From Paenimyroides ummariense (GTDB lineage: Bacteria; Bacteroidota; Bacteroidia; Flavobacteriales; Flavobacteriaceae): DNA of 64,000 nucleotides. The DNA lies in NCBI RefSeq assembly GCF_900115115.1, contig NZ_FOVI01000002.1, positions 204,705-268,704 of the forward strand, given 5' to 3'. This document shows, one piece after another, positions 52,708 to 61,340 of this stretch. A program made the translations under genes and the position numbers. Under the pieces are notes generated by a model. That model was not told where the DNA came from and did not search any database. It worked only from the letters and a program-made list of their open reading frames with translations. Every line of letters begins with the position of its first letter. The first letter of the stretch is position 1.

Positions 52708-53142
52708 ATGGAAACAGGTTTACAACATGCGCATTCTTACATTGCTTTTGCTGCTTTAATTTTGTTGATTGTGGCATCGATAAACGCAATTATCGGAATG
52801 TCATTAAACAAAGAATTTAAAGACGGCGATCGTAAATTATCGTTATTCGCTTTAATTTTTACACACACACAATTGTTAATTGGTTTAATACTTTATTTCA
52901 ATTCGTCAATGGTTCAAACTTTTAATTTGCCAATGGGAGAAGTAATGAAAAATGCCGATTTGAGATTGTATGCAATAGAACATCCATTAATTAATATTAT
53001 AGCAGTAATATTAATTACCATTGGTTGGTCACGCCACAAAAAAATGACTACAAGCAAAGCAAAATTCAAATCAATTGGAATTATGTTTGCTTTAGGAACT
53101 ATTTTGATTTTATCAAGAATTCCTTGGAGCGCTTGGTTATAA
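52708..53142 (+). CDS. Four-helix membrane protein, cytochrome b-like
   Basis: A 144-residue membrane protein with four helices (about 10-31, 45-65, 90-107, 122-139). Histidines sit at helix ends or within: His7 and His9, His53, His92 and His110. This fits a small bis-heme b protein and the family is conserved in flavobacteria, but a haem role is inferred from the histidines only. It stands alone with its own promoter. Function unknown. Confidence 0.75.
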   Translation: METGLQHAHSYIAFAALILLIVASINAIIGMSLNKEFKDGDRKLSLFALIFTHTQLLIGLILYFNSSMVQTFNLPMGEVMKNADLRLYAIEHPLINIIAVILITIGWSRHKKMTTSKAKFKSIGIMFALGTILILSRIPWSAWL

Positions 53143-53224
53143 AATTCGATTCTTAATTCCGTAAAAAGAAAAAGAATCCTCTTGTCTTTACAAGAAAAAA
53201 AGAAGTTTAATTAAATTACAATTT

Positions 53225-53866
53225 ATGAAGAAGCATTTTTCATTAATTTTAGCAGGATTAGTAACACTTACGGCAGTAACAGGCTTTAGTGTTATCACAA
53301 AAAACAATGAGATGGATAACAACGTAAAAGTTGTAGGGAAAGAATTAGCGTATGTAGAAACAACAGCTAATAATTTGGGGAAAGATTCTTCTAAAATAAA
53401 CGAAAAAGAAGCTGAATTAAAAAGAGAATTAATTAAATTAAATGCCGAACTGGAAGCTTTAGAAAACGAAGTAGAAACCGTTCACGAAGAAACAAAAGCG
53501 TCTTACTATCACGATAAATTCAACGGTAGAAAAACAGCAAGCGGCGATGTTTTTAGTAACAAAAAATACACGGCAGCCCATAAAACACTACCTTTTGGAA
53601 CTAAAGTGCGTGTAACAAATCTTACAAACGACGAAGAAGTGATTGTTGAAATCAACGATCGCGGACCTTTTGCAAAAGGGCGTCAGTTAGATTTAAGCAA
53701 AAAAGCTTTTATGGATTTAACGCACAACCGTAATCACGGAACCTTAAATGTTAAAGTGGAAGTTTTGCCGGAAGATTACGAAGAAAAGAAGTCAGAAATT
53801 CAAGACGAATTAAACATTGTAACTTCGGTTCCTAATGATTTAGATTTGAATGAATTTGCGATATAG
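53225..53866 (+). CDS. RlpA-like septal ring lytic transglycosylase-like protein
   Basis: A 213-residue secreted protein: signal or membrane segment (residues 1-22), coiled coil (about 55-88), and a double-psi beta-barrel (about 90-185). The RlpA motifs are ASYYHDKFNGRKTASG (about 92-107), TAAHKTLPFGTKVRV (about 116-130), and the catalytic-type Asp in INDRGPFAKGRQLDLSKKAF (about 142-161). RlpA family members cut naked glycan strands in E. coli relatives; whether this does is unproven. Overlaps a second RlpA gene by 17 bases. Confidence 0.85.
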   Translation: MKKHFSLILAGLVTLTAVTGFSVITKNNEMDNNVKVVGKELAYVETTANNLGKDSSKINEKEAELKRELIKLNAELEALENEVETVHEETKASYYHDKFNGRKTASGDVFSNKKYTAAHKTLPFGTKVRVTNLTNDEEVIVEINDRGPFAKGRQLDLSKKAFMDLTHNRNHGTLNVKVEVLPEDYEEKKSEIQDELNIVTSVPNDLDLNEFAI

Positions 53867-54251
53867 CCTAATTATTATCATATTATTGTTTGGTTTTGCA
53901 AGTTGTAAAACGGCAAGCAATACAAAAAACAGCAAAACCTCATTGTTTAAAGATGAGGTTTTTGCATGTTATTACCACAACAAATTTAATGGTAGAAAAA
54001 CAGCAAGCGGAGCCGTTTTTTCTAACAGCAAATTAACCGCAGCACATAAAACCTTAAGTTTTGGTACAAAAGTTAAGGTTACTAATATTGAAAATGATAA
54101 AAGTGTAGTTGTAGAAATTAACGATCGCGGACCGTTTACCAAAGGTTTAGAAATTGATTTAAGCAAAAAAGCATTTGATGCCATTTCGCACGATAAAAAA
54201 GCGGGTAAACTTCAGGTTAAGTTAGAAATAGTTAATCATTCCAAGAAGTAA
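53850..54251 (+). CDS. RlpA-like lipoprotein
   Basis: A 133-residue lipoprotein (lipobox FASC, Cys20) with a DPBB domain very close to that of the preceding protein: CYYHNKFNGRKTASG, TAAHKTLSFGTKVKV, INDRGPFTKG, IDLSKKAF. It lacks the coiled coil. The ATG lies inside the end of the first gene (17-base overlap). It ends inside the convergent CYTH gene, overlapping it by 20 bases, so the two mRNAs are antisense at their ends. Tandem duplication with one copy turned into a lipoprotein. Confidence 0.85.
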   Translation: MNLRYSLIIIILLFGFASCKTASNTKNSKTSLFKDEVFACYYHNKFNGRKTASGAVFSNSKLTAAHKTLSFGTKVKVTNIENDKSVVVEINDRGPFTKGLEIDLSKKAFDAISHDKKAGKLQVKLEIVNHSKK

Positions 54252-54705
54252 AAGGCACATTGCTTAAATAGGCGTTGTAAAAACGCTCATCGCCGGTTAA
54301 TTCATCGCCCAGCCAATCGGGTTTTTCAAATTGTTGATCGGTAGTTTGCAGTTCTACTTCGGCAATAATTAATCCTTTGTTTGCACCATCAAAAACATCA
54401 ACCTCAAAAACAACAGCACCAAACGGAACTAAATACCGGGTTTTATCAATCACAAAATCTTCGCACAGCAATAAAAGTGCTTCGGCATCTTTAATGTCGA
54501 TCTCTTTTTCCCATTCAAATCGCGATAAACCATCGGCAGAACTTATACCTTTCACCGTAATAAATCCCTTATTTCCTTTGGTACGCACACGAACCGTTCG
54601 GTTTTTATCGGTATTCAAATAGCCTTGAGTAATCTTGTAGCTTTCTTTAGCATTCGCTAAAAAATTAGTACTTTTAACGGCGAATTTTCTTTCAATTTCT
54701 AACAT
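54232..54705 (-). CDS. CYTH domain protein
   Basis: A 157-residue single CYTH/triphosphate-tunnel domain: MLEIERKFAV (residues 1-10) is the ExExK motif, followed by TVRVRTKGNKGFITVKG (about 37-53), the Arg/Lys strand pairs, FEVDVFDG (about 104-111) and IAEVELQ (about 119-125). Such enzymes act on triphosphates (tripolyphosphatase, adenylate cyclase class IV, thiamine triphosphatase). The size is typical of bacterial inorganic triphosphatases. Overlaps the 3' end of the RlpA lipoprotein gene. Confidence 0.9.
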   Translation of the reverse strand: MLEIERKFAVKSTNFLANAKESYKITQGYLNTDKNRTVRVRTKGNKGFITVKGISSADGLSRFEWEKEIDIKDAEALLLLCEDFVIDKTRYLVPFGAVVFEVDVFDGANKGLIIAEVELQTTDQQFEKPDWLGDELTGDERFYNAYLSNVPFTSWND

Positions 54706-54753
54706 TGATTTTGTAGGGTTTTCTTCGAAATCAAATATCGTAAAAAAGAAGTT

Positions 54754-56805
54754 ATGAGTTTAATAAAAAAACAGTTAACCTATAAAAATGTCAATGAAAT
54801 ATTTACAAAATATATTGTAGATGATCAGGTGGTTTTGCAAGAGCGGCTGTATTTTTTATATGATTTGGTTCGATACTATCGCCCAAAAAATCCAAAAGCG
54901 GTTGCCAATATTACCTTGCGCGAACTGCTGGATCATTTGATCGAATTCGACAAACACCGTGTAATTCTTGCTAATTATCTGAAAAATATTCTTTCGGGAA
55001 GATCTTTCCACAGAATGGTTTCAGATGCAGGTATTTTGCAGGATTCAGATTTTTTGTATGAGATAAGAAAGCGTATTTCGGCAAAGATATTACCTTATCA
55101 ACCAAAAAGAGATACGTTGGAATATGCGTTGAATCAGGTTTTTTATAAGGAAAACGATTTTGTGTGGATCAATAAAATTCCGTTAACCGAATTAATAGAA
55201 CTGGTTGAAATTTTACAGATCAAAGATATTTATAGTTTTGATAAAGCCGATGAAGGCGCTTTGTCTGAAATACTGTATGCCATGGGACTTTTAACCCAGC
55301 GAATGAGCGGGCGTTCTATGGAAACAAGTATTTTAAATATGATTCCGAAATACAACCACTTGGGCAGTCCGTTTTTAGGTTTCGAAAACGAGTTTTTAGA
55401 GATTGAAAACCGCTTGCGAAAAGGCGAAATTCAGTTTGTAGATTCCAATGACTTAAACTACCGACAAATGGTTATTTTGTACAACCAGTGTGTAGATCTG
55501 GTTAAGCATGCCTACAAAAACAGCGCAACATTTGGTATTACGCTTAAGGTAAATCAAAGTCTGTTACGGATAAGACAACAGTTAGACCGTATTAAAATTT
55601 TAATGGACTTTTTGGTTGTTGATAAGTCAAACAATCGAATTGAAAATACCGTAAAACTATCATTAAAGCTTATAGAATACAACTGCTACAAAAATAATAT
55701 CAGCAAATTAATTGCAGAAAGCACGCAGGTTGTATCGTACGAAATTACCCAATACACCGCAAAAACAGGCGAACATTACATTACAGAAACAGCCAAAGAG
55801 TTTTTCTCCATGTTTAAAGCATCATTAGGTGCGGGTCTTGTAGTAGGTTTTTTATGTATTTTTAAAGTATTATTATCAAAGGCAGATACCAGTGATTTTG
55901 GTTTTGCGTTTTTATACAGCATGAACTACGCCTTTGGTTTCATTGTAATTTATTTATGCGGATTTGCACTGGCAACCAAACAACCTGCAATGACGGCATC
56001 AACCATTATAAAAGCAATCGAAGAAGGTAGAAAAAATCAAACATCAACAACCGAACAACACAGTTCTTTTGCCAAATTGTTTGCAAGATTATTCCGCTCG
56101 CAGTTCATTGCTTTTGTAGGGAACGTTATCATGGCTTTTGGCGTGGCATTGCTTTTAATTTGGATTATAGACAGCATTACCGGCATAAACATTACCGATA
56201 CCAAATGGCATACCTTGTTAAAAGATTCAAGTCCGGTGCATTCGCTGGCAATTTTTCATGCAGGTATTGCGGGCGTTTTCCTTTTTTTATCGGGAATTAT
56301 TTCAGGAAACGTATCCAATAAAAACAAACACAATCAGGTGTATTACCGCATACAGGAAAATCCGTTTTTAAAATCGACTATTGGCGCTTATAAAGCTAGT
56401 AGATTGGCGGGTTGGTTAGAAAAAAAATGGCCGGGAATTATTTCAAATTTTTGGTTTGGTGTTTTCATGGGAAGCACGCATTCTATCGGAATCTTTTTAG
56501 GTTTGAATTTAGATATTCGCCATATTACGTTTGTTAGTGGAAACATTGCGCTAGGCGCTTATGGTGCCGATTTTCAACTACCATGGATTACTTGGATGTG
56601 GTGCGCTTTAGGATTGTTTTTTGTAGGATTTATGAACTTTATTGTAAGCTTTGGTTTGTCGTTAGGTTTAGCATTCCGATCGCGAAATATTCCGTGGACC
56701 GAAGTTTTTTCTTTGCAAAAATCGGTTTGGAAACACTTTAAAAAACACCCTTTGCATTTCTTTTTCCCACCTCGAAAAAAGAAAGAACCTGTTATTACAA
56801 ATTGA
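54754..56805 (+). CDS. Gcr-like ('site-specific recombinase') membrane protein
   Basis: A 683-residue protein matching the gonococcal Gcr family: a helical cytoplasmic half (residues 1-350, with LNYRQMVILYNQCVDLVKHAYKN-type helices) and a membrane half (350-660) with about seven helices (LGAGLVVGFLCIFKVLL, FIVIYLCGFALATKQPAMTA, GNVIMAFGVALLLIW, STHSIGIFLGL). Despite the historic recombinase name, the membrane helices make a recombinase function doubtful; true role unknown. It is followed by dinB 11 bases later. Confidence 0.85.
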   Translation: MSLIKKQLTYKNVNEIFTKYIVDDQVVLQERLYFLYDLVRYYRPKNPKAVANITLRELLDHLIEFDKHRVILANYLKNILSGRSFHRMVSDAGILQDSDFLYEIRKRISAKILPYQPKRDTLEYALNQVFYKENDFVWINKIPLTELIELVEILQIKDIYSFDKADEGALSEILYAMGLLTQRMSGRSMETSILNMIPKYNHLGSPFLGFENEFLEIENRLRKGEIQFVDSNDLNYRQMVILYNQCVDLVKHAYKNSATFGITLKVNQSLLRIRQQLDRIKILMDFLVVDKSNNRIENTVKLSLKLIEYNCYKNNISKLIAESTQVVSYEITQYTAKTGEHYITETAKEFFSMFKASLGAGLVVGFLCIFKVLLSKADTSDFGFAFLYSMNYAFGFIVIYLCGFALATKQPAMTASTIIKAIEEGRKNQTSTTEQHSSFAKLFARLFRSQFIAFVGNVIMAFGVALLLIWIIDSITGINITDTKWHTLLKDSSPVHSLAIFHAGIAGVFLFLSGIISGNVSNKNKHNQVYYRIQENPFLKSTIGAYKASRLAGWLEKKWPGIISNFWFGVFMGSTHSIGIFLGLNLDIRHITFVSGNIALGAYGADFQLPWITWMWCALGLFFVGFMNFIVSFGLSLGLAFRSRNIPWTEVFSLQKSVWKHFKKHPLHFFFPPRKKKEPVITN

Positions 56806-56816
56806 TTTAGATTGTA

Positions 56817-57899
56817 ATGGAAATAAATCAAACGCATCGCAAAATAATTCATATCGATATGGATGCGTTTTACGCTTCGGTAGAACAGTTAGATTTTCCT
56901 GAATTAAGAGGCAAACCACTTGCCGTGGGCGGATCTGAAGAACGCGGTGTGATATCGGCTGCAAGTTACGAAGCCAGAAAATTTGGCATTCGAAGTGCCA
57001 TGAGCGGTAAGCTGGCAATAAAAAAATGTCCGGAATTAATCTTTGTAAAACCGCGTTTTAGTCGATACAAAGAAGTTTCAAACCAAATAAGACAAATCTT
57101 TTTAGAATATACCGATTTGGTGGAACCCTTGTCGTTAGACGAAGCCTTTTTAGATGTAACCGTTAATAAAAAAGGATTAAAAAGTGCCACTTTAATGGCA
57201 GAAGAAATTCGGCTAAAAATATTTCAAACAACCGGATTAACGGCTTCAGCAGGAATTTCAATAAATAAATTCCTCGCAAAAATAGCAAGCGATTACAACA
57301 AACCAAACGGACAAAAAACAATTAAACCCGATGAGATCATTCCGTTTTTAGATTCACTAGAAATTAAACGTTTTTTTGGTGTAGGAAAAAAAACGTGCGA
57401 GAAAATGTATCATCTGGGTATTTTTACCGGAGCCGATTTACGGCAAAAATCTTTAGATTTTTTAGAAAATCATTTCGGTAATTCGGGCATTCATTTTTAT
57501 CAGTTGGCTCGTGGTATAAGTAATTCAGCGGTTGTTCCAAATCGATTACCAAAATCAATCGGAGCAGAGCGTACTTTTAGAGAAAATTTCACATCGATTA
57601 TTCCTTTAAAAGAAAAGCTAACCGATGTTTGCGAAGAAGTTTCTACCCGTTTGCAAAAAAGAAATCTTTCTGGGAAAACCATCACTTTAAAAATAAAATA
57701 CAGTGATTTTACACTACAAACCCGCAGTTTTACTCTGACGTATTACATTAGCAGTTTTGATTTGTTGTTGGATACTTCATTGGAATTGTTACAACAAAGC
57801 AACTTAAGAACATCGGTACGTTTAATTGGTATTCAGGTAAGCAATTTAAACATAAACCAAAAAAAAGCAGAATACGTGCAGTTAAAATTTAGGTTTTAG
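56817..57899 (+). CDS. dinB: DNA polymerase IV
   Basis: A 360-residue Y-family polymerase. Palm: IHIDMDAFYASVEQ (residues 11-24; Asp14) and LSLDEAFLDV with catalytic Asp-Glu (about residues 104-113). Helix-hairpin-helix thumb region: FFGVGKKTCEKMYHLG (about 182-197), then a little-finger domain ending KFRF. It copies past lesions and takes part in mutagenic repair. Cotranscribed with the Gcr-like gene. The C-terminus ends RF without an obvious clamp-binding tail of the Q-L-x-L-F type, a feature to note. Confidence 0.95.
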   Translation: MEINQTHRKIIHIDMDAFYASVEQLDFPELRGKPLAVGGSEERGVISAASYEARKFGIRSAMSGKLAIKKCPELIFVKPRFSRYKEVSNQIRQIFLEYTDLVEPLSLDEAFLDVTVNKKGLKSATLMAEEIRLKIFQTTGLTASAGISINKFLAKIASDYNKPNGQKTIKPDEIIPFLDSLEIKRFFGVGKKTCEKMYHLGIFTGADLRQKSLDFLENHFGNSGIHFYQLARGISNSAVVPNRLPKSIGAERTFRENFTSIIPLKEKLTDVCEEVSTRLQKRNLSGKTITLKIKYSDFTLQTRSFTLTYYISSFDLLLDTSLELLQQSNLRTSVRLIGIQVSNLNINQKKAEYVQLKFRF

Positions 57900-57904
57900 G
57901 AAAC

Positions 57905-57937
57905 AAAAAACTCAAACCGAAAGGTTTGAGTTTTTTT
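57905..57937. terminator. Bidirectional terminator
   Basis: CTCAAACC at 57911-57918 pairs with GGTTTGAG at 57923-57930 around GAAA, with A and T runs outside. It serves dinB (plus) and the Omp28 gene (minus). Confidence 0.9.
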
Positions 57938-57959
57938 AATATTGACAAAATATATGAAA

Positions 57960-58871
57960 TTATTTCATTTGGTAATCTTGTGTAGTATTAGCTTTTGCTT
58001 TTTGCACGTTTAATACATTACCTTTGCTATCTAATACAGCAACCACAACGCTTGCTTTTGAAAGATCCTTTAACTCATAAGATAAGTTAACAGAGGTTTT
58101 GTATTCATTTGAAGATTTTGTTTGATCTGCAGCAATAGATTGACCTAAGAAATCATTTGTTGCACGTACTACGTGATCATGAACAAAATCCATTACCCAT
58201 TTTCCGCCATTTCCTTGTTCTCCAAACAATCTATTGTGTTGTGCTTGTTGGAATACCAACCCATCTTCTAATAGATAAACAACATATTTAAGTTCTTGGC
58301 TAATATTTTGGCTAAATTTTAAACTAACATCAACTTTACCACTTGTTGCAGTTAAGTTTGATTCTATTTTAATACCAATTGGCGAGCCTTCATTTAAAAG
58401 TTTATGCTTTTTTTGGAATTTCTCAAACTCAGTAGATGAAAATGTATACTTTCCAAAAGCTGTTTCGGGAATAAAATTTTGAAAATCAGTACCTTTTATT
58501 GCGGTGTTTCTATTGAAACTTAAATGTGGCCATCCTGACATTTTAAGTGCACTTGTAAGTCTTGATAAACCTGGTAATACAAATGGGTCTTTTACACTAC
58601 TTGGGTTAAAATCACCATGTACGCCAACTCCAATAACTCTATCTTTATATTCTGATTTTTCTAATCCTTCGATTGCAATTGTACCCAAGGGACACCAAAC
58701 ACAACTTGCAGATGTAATATCTTCAACTAATACTTTTTGTTTGAAATCTCCTTTTGTAAAATCAACTTCCGTGTTTTGTGGTTCAGTAGTATCATCAGAA
58801 TCAGAACAGCTAACAAAACCTAAAGATGCTATTCCAAATAGCAAAACTGGCAATAATTTTTTTGTAAACAT
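57960..58871 (-). CDS. Omp28-related lipoprotein
   Basis: A 303-residue lipoprotein (lipobox FVSC, Cys22) of the Omp28 family with a thioredoxin-like domain: the VLVEDITSASCVWCPLG segment (about residues 48-64) holds a Cys-x-x-Cys pair at Cys58 and Cys61; a beta-sandwich C-terminal half (about 165-300) follows, with VVYLLEDGLVFQQAQHN (about 197-213). It starts divergently to the TlpA-DUF6029 unit. Probably at the outer membrane. Function unknown; a redox or peptide-binding role is inferred. Confidence 0.85.
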   Translation of the reverse strand: MFTKKLLPVLLFGIASLGFVSCSDSDDTTEPQNTEVDFTKGDFKQKVLVEDITSASCVWCPLGTIAIEGLEKSEYKDRVIGVGVHGDFNPSSVKDPFVLPGLSRLTSALKMSGWPHLSFNRNTAIKGTDFQNFIPETAFGKYTFSSTEFEKFQKKHKLLNEGSPIGIKIESNLTATSGKVDVSLKFSQNISQELKYVVYLLEDGLVFQQAQHNRLFGEQGNGGKWVMDFVHDHVVRATNDFLGQSIAADQTKSSNEYKTSVNLSYELKDLSKASVVVAVLDSKGNVLNVQKAKANTTQDYQMK

Positions 58872-58957
58872 AATATGTTGTTAATATTGAGTTAATATGG
58901 TGTAAAATAAAATAAAAAAAATATCATAAAAAAATTATTCGATAATTATTTTATCAT

Positions 58958-58965
58958 TAATTTTG
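58958..58965 (+). promoter_or_regulatory. -7 promoter element for TlpA-DUF6029
   Basis: TAATTTTG, 32 bases before the ATG at 58998, in the divergent Omp28/TlpA gap. Confidence 0.5.
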
Positions 58966-58997
58966 AAGCTAAATTTTTAAATAACTGATAATATATC

Positions 58998-59489
58998 ATG
59001 AAATTACGTTTATCATTAGTAGCTTTTTGCTTGTTGTTTGTAACATTTGCAATTGCTCAAAACAAATTACCAAATATTTCATTAAAAGGGCTTGATAACA
59101 AATCTATAAACATTGCAAATTACAATAACTCTTCTAAACCTGTTATTGTAAGCTTTTGGGCAACGTGGTGCGGACCATGTATCAGAGAGTTAGAAGCAAT
59201 TAAAACGAAGTATGCACAATGGCAAAAAGACTATGGTGTAGAATTAGTTGCAGTTTCTATAGATGATTCTAAAACCATTAATCGTGTAAAGCCTATGGTA
59301 ACTTCAAAAGGATGGAAATACAAAGTTTTATTAGATGTCAATCAAGAGCTTAAAAGAACAATAAATGTGGTAAATGTTCCTTATACAATGATTCTTTATA
59401 AAGGAAAAGTTATGTTTACGCATTCTAATTATACTCCTGGAATTGAAAACAAAATAGAAGAAGAGTTAAAAAAAATTAGTACAAAATAA
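58998..59489 (+). CDS. TlpA-like thiol-disulfide oxidoreductase
   Basis: A 163-residue exported thioredoxin-fold protein: signal peptide (residues 1-20), WATWCGPC active site (Cys58, Cys61), cis-Pro in VPYTMILYKG. As a TlpA/ResA-type reductant it would reduce disulfides in the periplasm. Followed by the DUF6029 gene after three bases and divergent from the Omp28 gene. Confidence 0.92.
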   Translation: MKLRLSLVAFCLLFVTFAIAQNKLPNISLKGLDNKSINIANYNNSSKPVIVSFWATWCGPCIRELEAIKTKYAQWQKDYGVELVAVSIDDSKTINRVKPMVTSKGWKYKVLLDVNQELKRTINVVNVPYTMILYKGKVMFTHSNYTPGIENKIEEELKKISTK

Positions 59490-59492
59490 TCA

Positions 59493-61142
59493 ATGAAGAA
59501 GATAATTCTTTCGGCGACGTTATTAACGTCGTCTTTCTTTTATGCGCAAGTACGCGTAGGGATTGAATCAAATAATCAGTATTATCTTGATGATGATAAG
59601 ATTAAAATAGATGAAAAAGAAGCCGAAGATCGTTTAAGATCTAACACTTATATAAAGGTTGATTATTTTAAAAACAAGTGGGAGTTTGGTACGCAGGTAG
59701 AATCTTACTATCCAAAAGCAATAATAAATTACAATCCAGATTTACAAGATGTTAATATAGGTACTATTTACGCACGCTATAACGATATTGAAAACGGAGT
59801 TAATATTACCTTGGGGCACTTTTACGAGCAATTTGGAAGCGGTTTAATTTTGCGTTCATGGGAAGATCGTGCATTAGGAATAAATAACGCGCTTTTTGGT
59901 ATGAATGCGAAATTCCGTTTAACAAAAAACCTCGATTTAACTGCTTTAGGCGGTAAACAACGTATTGGAATGGGCTTCGATTTTTCCGATAGTTATGTAT
60001 TAGGAACCAATTTAGAGTTTAATGCGGCAGATGCACTTAAGTTAGAAAATACCGATTTAAGATTTGGAGCAAGTTACGTTGGTAGATTAAATGAGGAAAA
60101 AGTAACGGAATACGAGGGTATAAATGATTTAACCAATGCTTTTTCTGGTAGATTTAACTTAGGAATTGGCGGATTTAATTTTGGTACAGAATATATTCAC
60201 AAACAAAAAGATATTGTTATTGCCAATGAAGATTATGTAGATGGAACATTTCTAGAAGGAAATGCTATATTAGTTAATTTAGGATATAACAAAGATAATT
60301 TTGGATCAAGTGTTAATCTCCGAAGAATGGAGAATATGACATTTTATTCAGATAGAAAGTTGGCAGGAAACCAATACAATAAAGGTGTAATAAATTATGT
60401 TCCGGCATTAACAAAACAATACGATTTTTCGCTACAAAATATATACGTGTATCAAGCGCAAGGTGGAATTAACTGGTTTGAAAAAAGAAACGGTGAAATT
60501 GGTGGGCAGTACGATTTTTACTATGATTTTGTAGAAGGAACTAAATTAGGTGGTAAGTATGGAACACATTTAGCGGTAAACGGATCTTATTGGGGAGGTT
60601 TAAAATCAACCTATGATTTTGAAAATAATAAATTAGAGGATGAGTTCTTGAAATTTGGAGAGAAATATTATTCTGATATTGCTGTAGAAGTAAGAAAAAG
60701 ATGGTCTCCAACTTTTCAAACCATTACTATGTACATGAATCAATACTACAACGCACCTGTTTTAGAAGGAAAGTTCGATGATGTAAAAACCGATATTGTA
60801 AGTGTGGAAGGTTTGTATAATTTTTCTGAAACAAGTTCGGTGCGTTTCCAGTTACAAAATATGTGGGCATCTGCAGATAAAGGAGATTGGGGAGCAGCCT
60901 TGTTAGAGTATGTTCCTAATACCATGTTTAGTATATATGTTACAGATATGTACAATTATGGCAATTCACACGCTGAAAGCCGTATTCATTATTACAGCGT
61001 TGGTGGTAGTTTTTCTAAAGGCGCAACCCGTATCGCTGTAAATTATGGTCGCCAACGTGGTGGTTTAATGTGTGTAGGCGGTGTTTGTAGATATGTGCCA
61101 GAATCAAACGGAGTTACCTTAAACTTAACAACAAATTTCTAA
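59493..61142 (+). CDS. DUF6029 outer-membrane barrel protein
   Basis: A 549-residue secreted protein: signal peptide (KKIILSATLLTSSFFYAQ) and a mature chain of alternating polar/aromatic strands ending LNLTTNF with terminal Phe, a large barrel. It matches DUF6029, a flavobacterial family in this position after TlpA and Omp28. N-terminal part after the signal is GIESNNQYYLDDDK, acidic. A CVGGVCRYVPE pair near residue 527 may be a disulfide. Function unknown; likely linked to the redox neighbours. Confidence 0.82.
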   Translation: MKKIILSATLLTSSFFYAQVRVGIESNNQYYLDDDKIKIDEKEAEDRLRSNTYIKVDYFKNKWEFGTQVESYYPKAIINYNPDLQDVNIGTIYARYNDIENGVNITLGHFYEQFGSGLILRSWEDRALGINNALFGMNAKFRLTKNLDLTALGGKQRIGMGFDFSDSYVLGTNLEFNAADALKLENTDLRFGASYVGRLNEEKVTEYEGINDLTNAFSGRFNLGIGGFNFGTEYIHKQKDIVIANEDYVDGTFLEGNAILVNLGYNKDNFGSSVNLRRMENMTFYSDRKLAGNQYNKGVINYVPALTKQYDFSLQNIYVYQAQGGINWFEKRNGEIGGQYDFYYDFVEGTKLGGKYGTHLAVNGSYWGGLKSTYDFENNKLEDEFLKFGEKYYSDIAVEVRKRWSPTFQTITMYMNQYYNAPVLEGKFDDVKTDIVSVEGLYNFSETSSVRFQLQNMWASADKGDWGAALLEYVPNTMFSIYVTDMYNYGNSHAESRIHYYSVGGSFSKGATRIAVNYGRQRGGLMCVGGVCRYVPESNGVTLNLTTNF

Positions 61143-61148
61143 ATAACT

Positions 61149-61179
61149 AAAAGTCTGAATTTAAATTCAGACTTTTTTT
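61149..61179 (+). terminator. Terminator after the DUF6029 gene
   Basis: AAAGTCTGAATTT pairs with AAATTCAGACTTT (61150-61174) and a T run follows. Confidence 0.88.
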
Positions 61180-61211
61180 ATTGATTTTTAGGAAGATAAA
61201 AAAAAACAACG

Positions 61212-61219
61212 TAAATTTG
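61212..61219 (+). promoter_or_regulatory. -7 promoter element for rpsA
   Basis: TAAATTTG lies 121 bases before the rpsA ATG, giving a leader of about 115 bases. S1 genes are commonly autoregulated through their leader; the leader here is AT-rich without a strong hairpin visible. Confidence 0.55.
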
Positions 61220-61340
61220 CACCACTTTTTAGTAGAAGATAAAGAATTGGCTAAAGGGTTGAAACATAAATCAATAACAACTTCTGTTTAAAACTTCGTT
61301 ACAATTCTTAAATAAGCAGAATACAAATTTATTATCAGAC

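Noticed and set aside
54754..56805. True site-specific recombinase
   Set aside because: No tyrosine or serine recombinase catalytic residues and about seven membrane helices; only the historic Gcr family name says recombinase.
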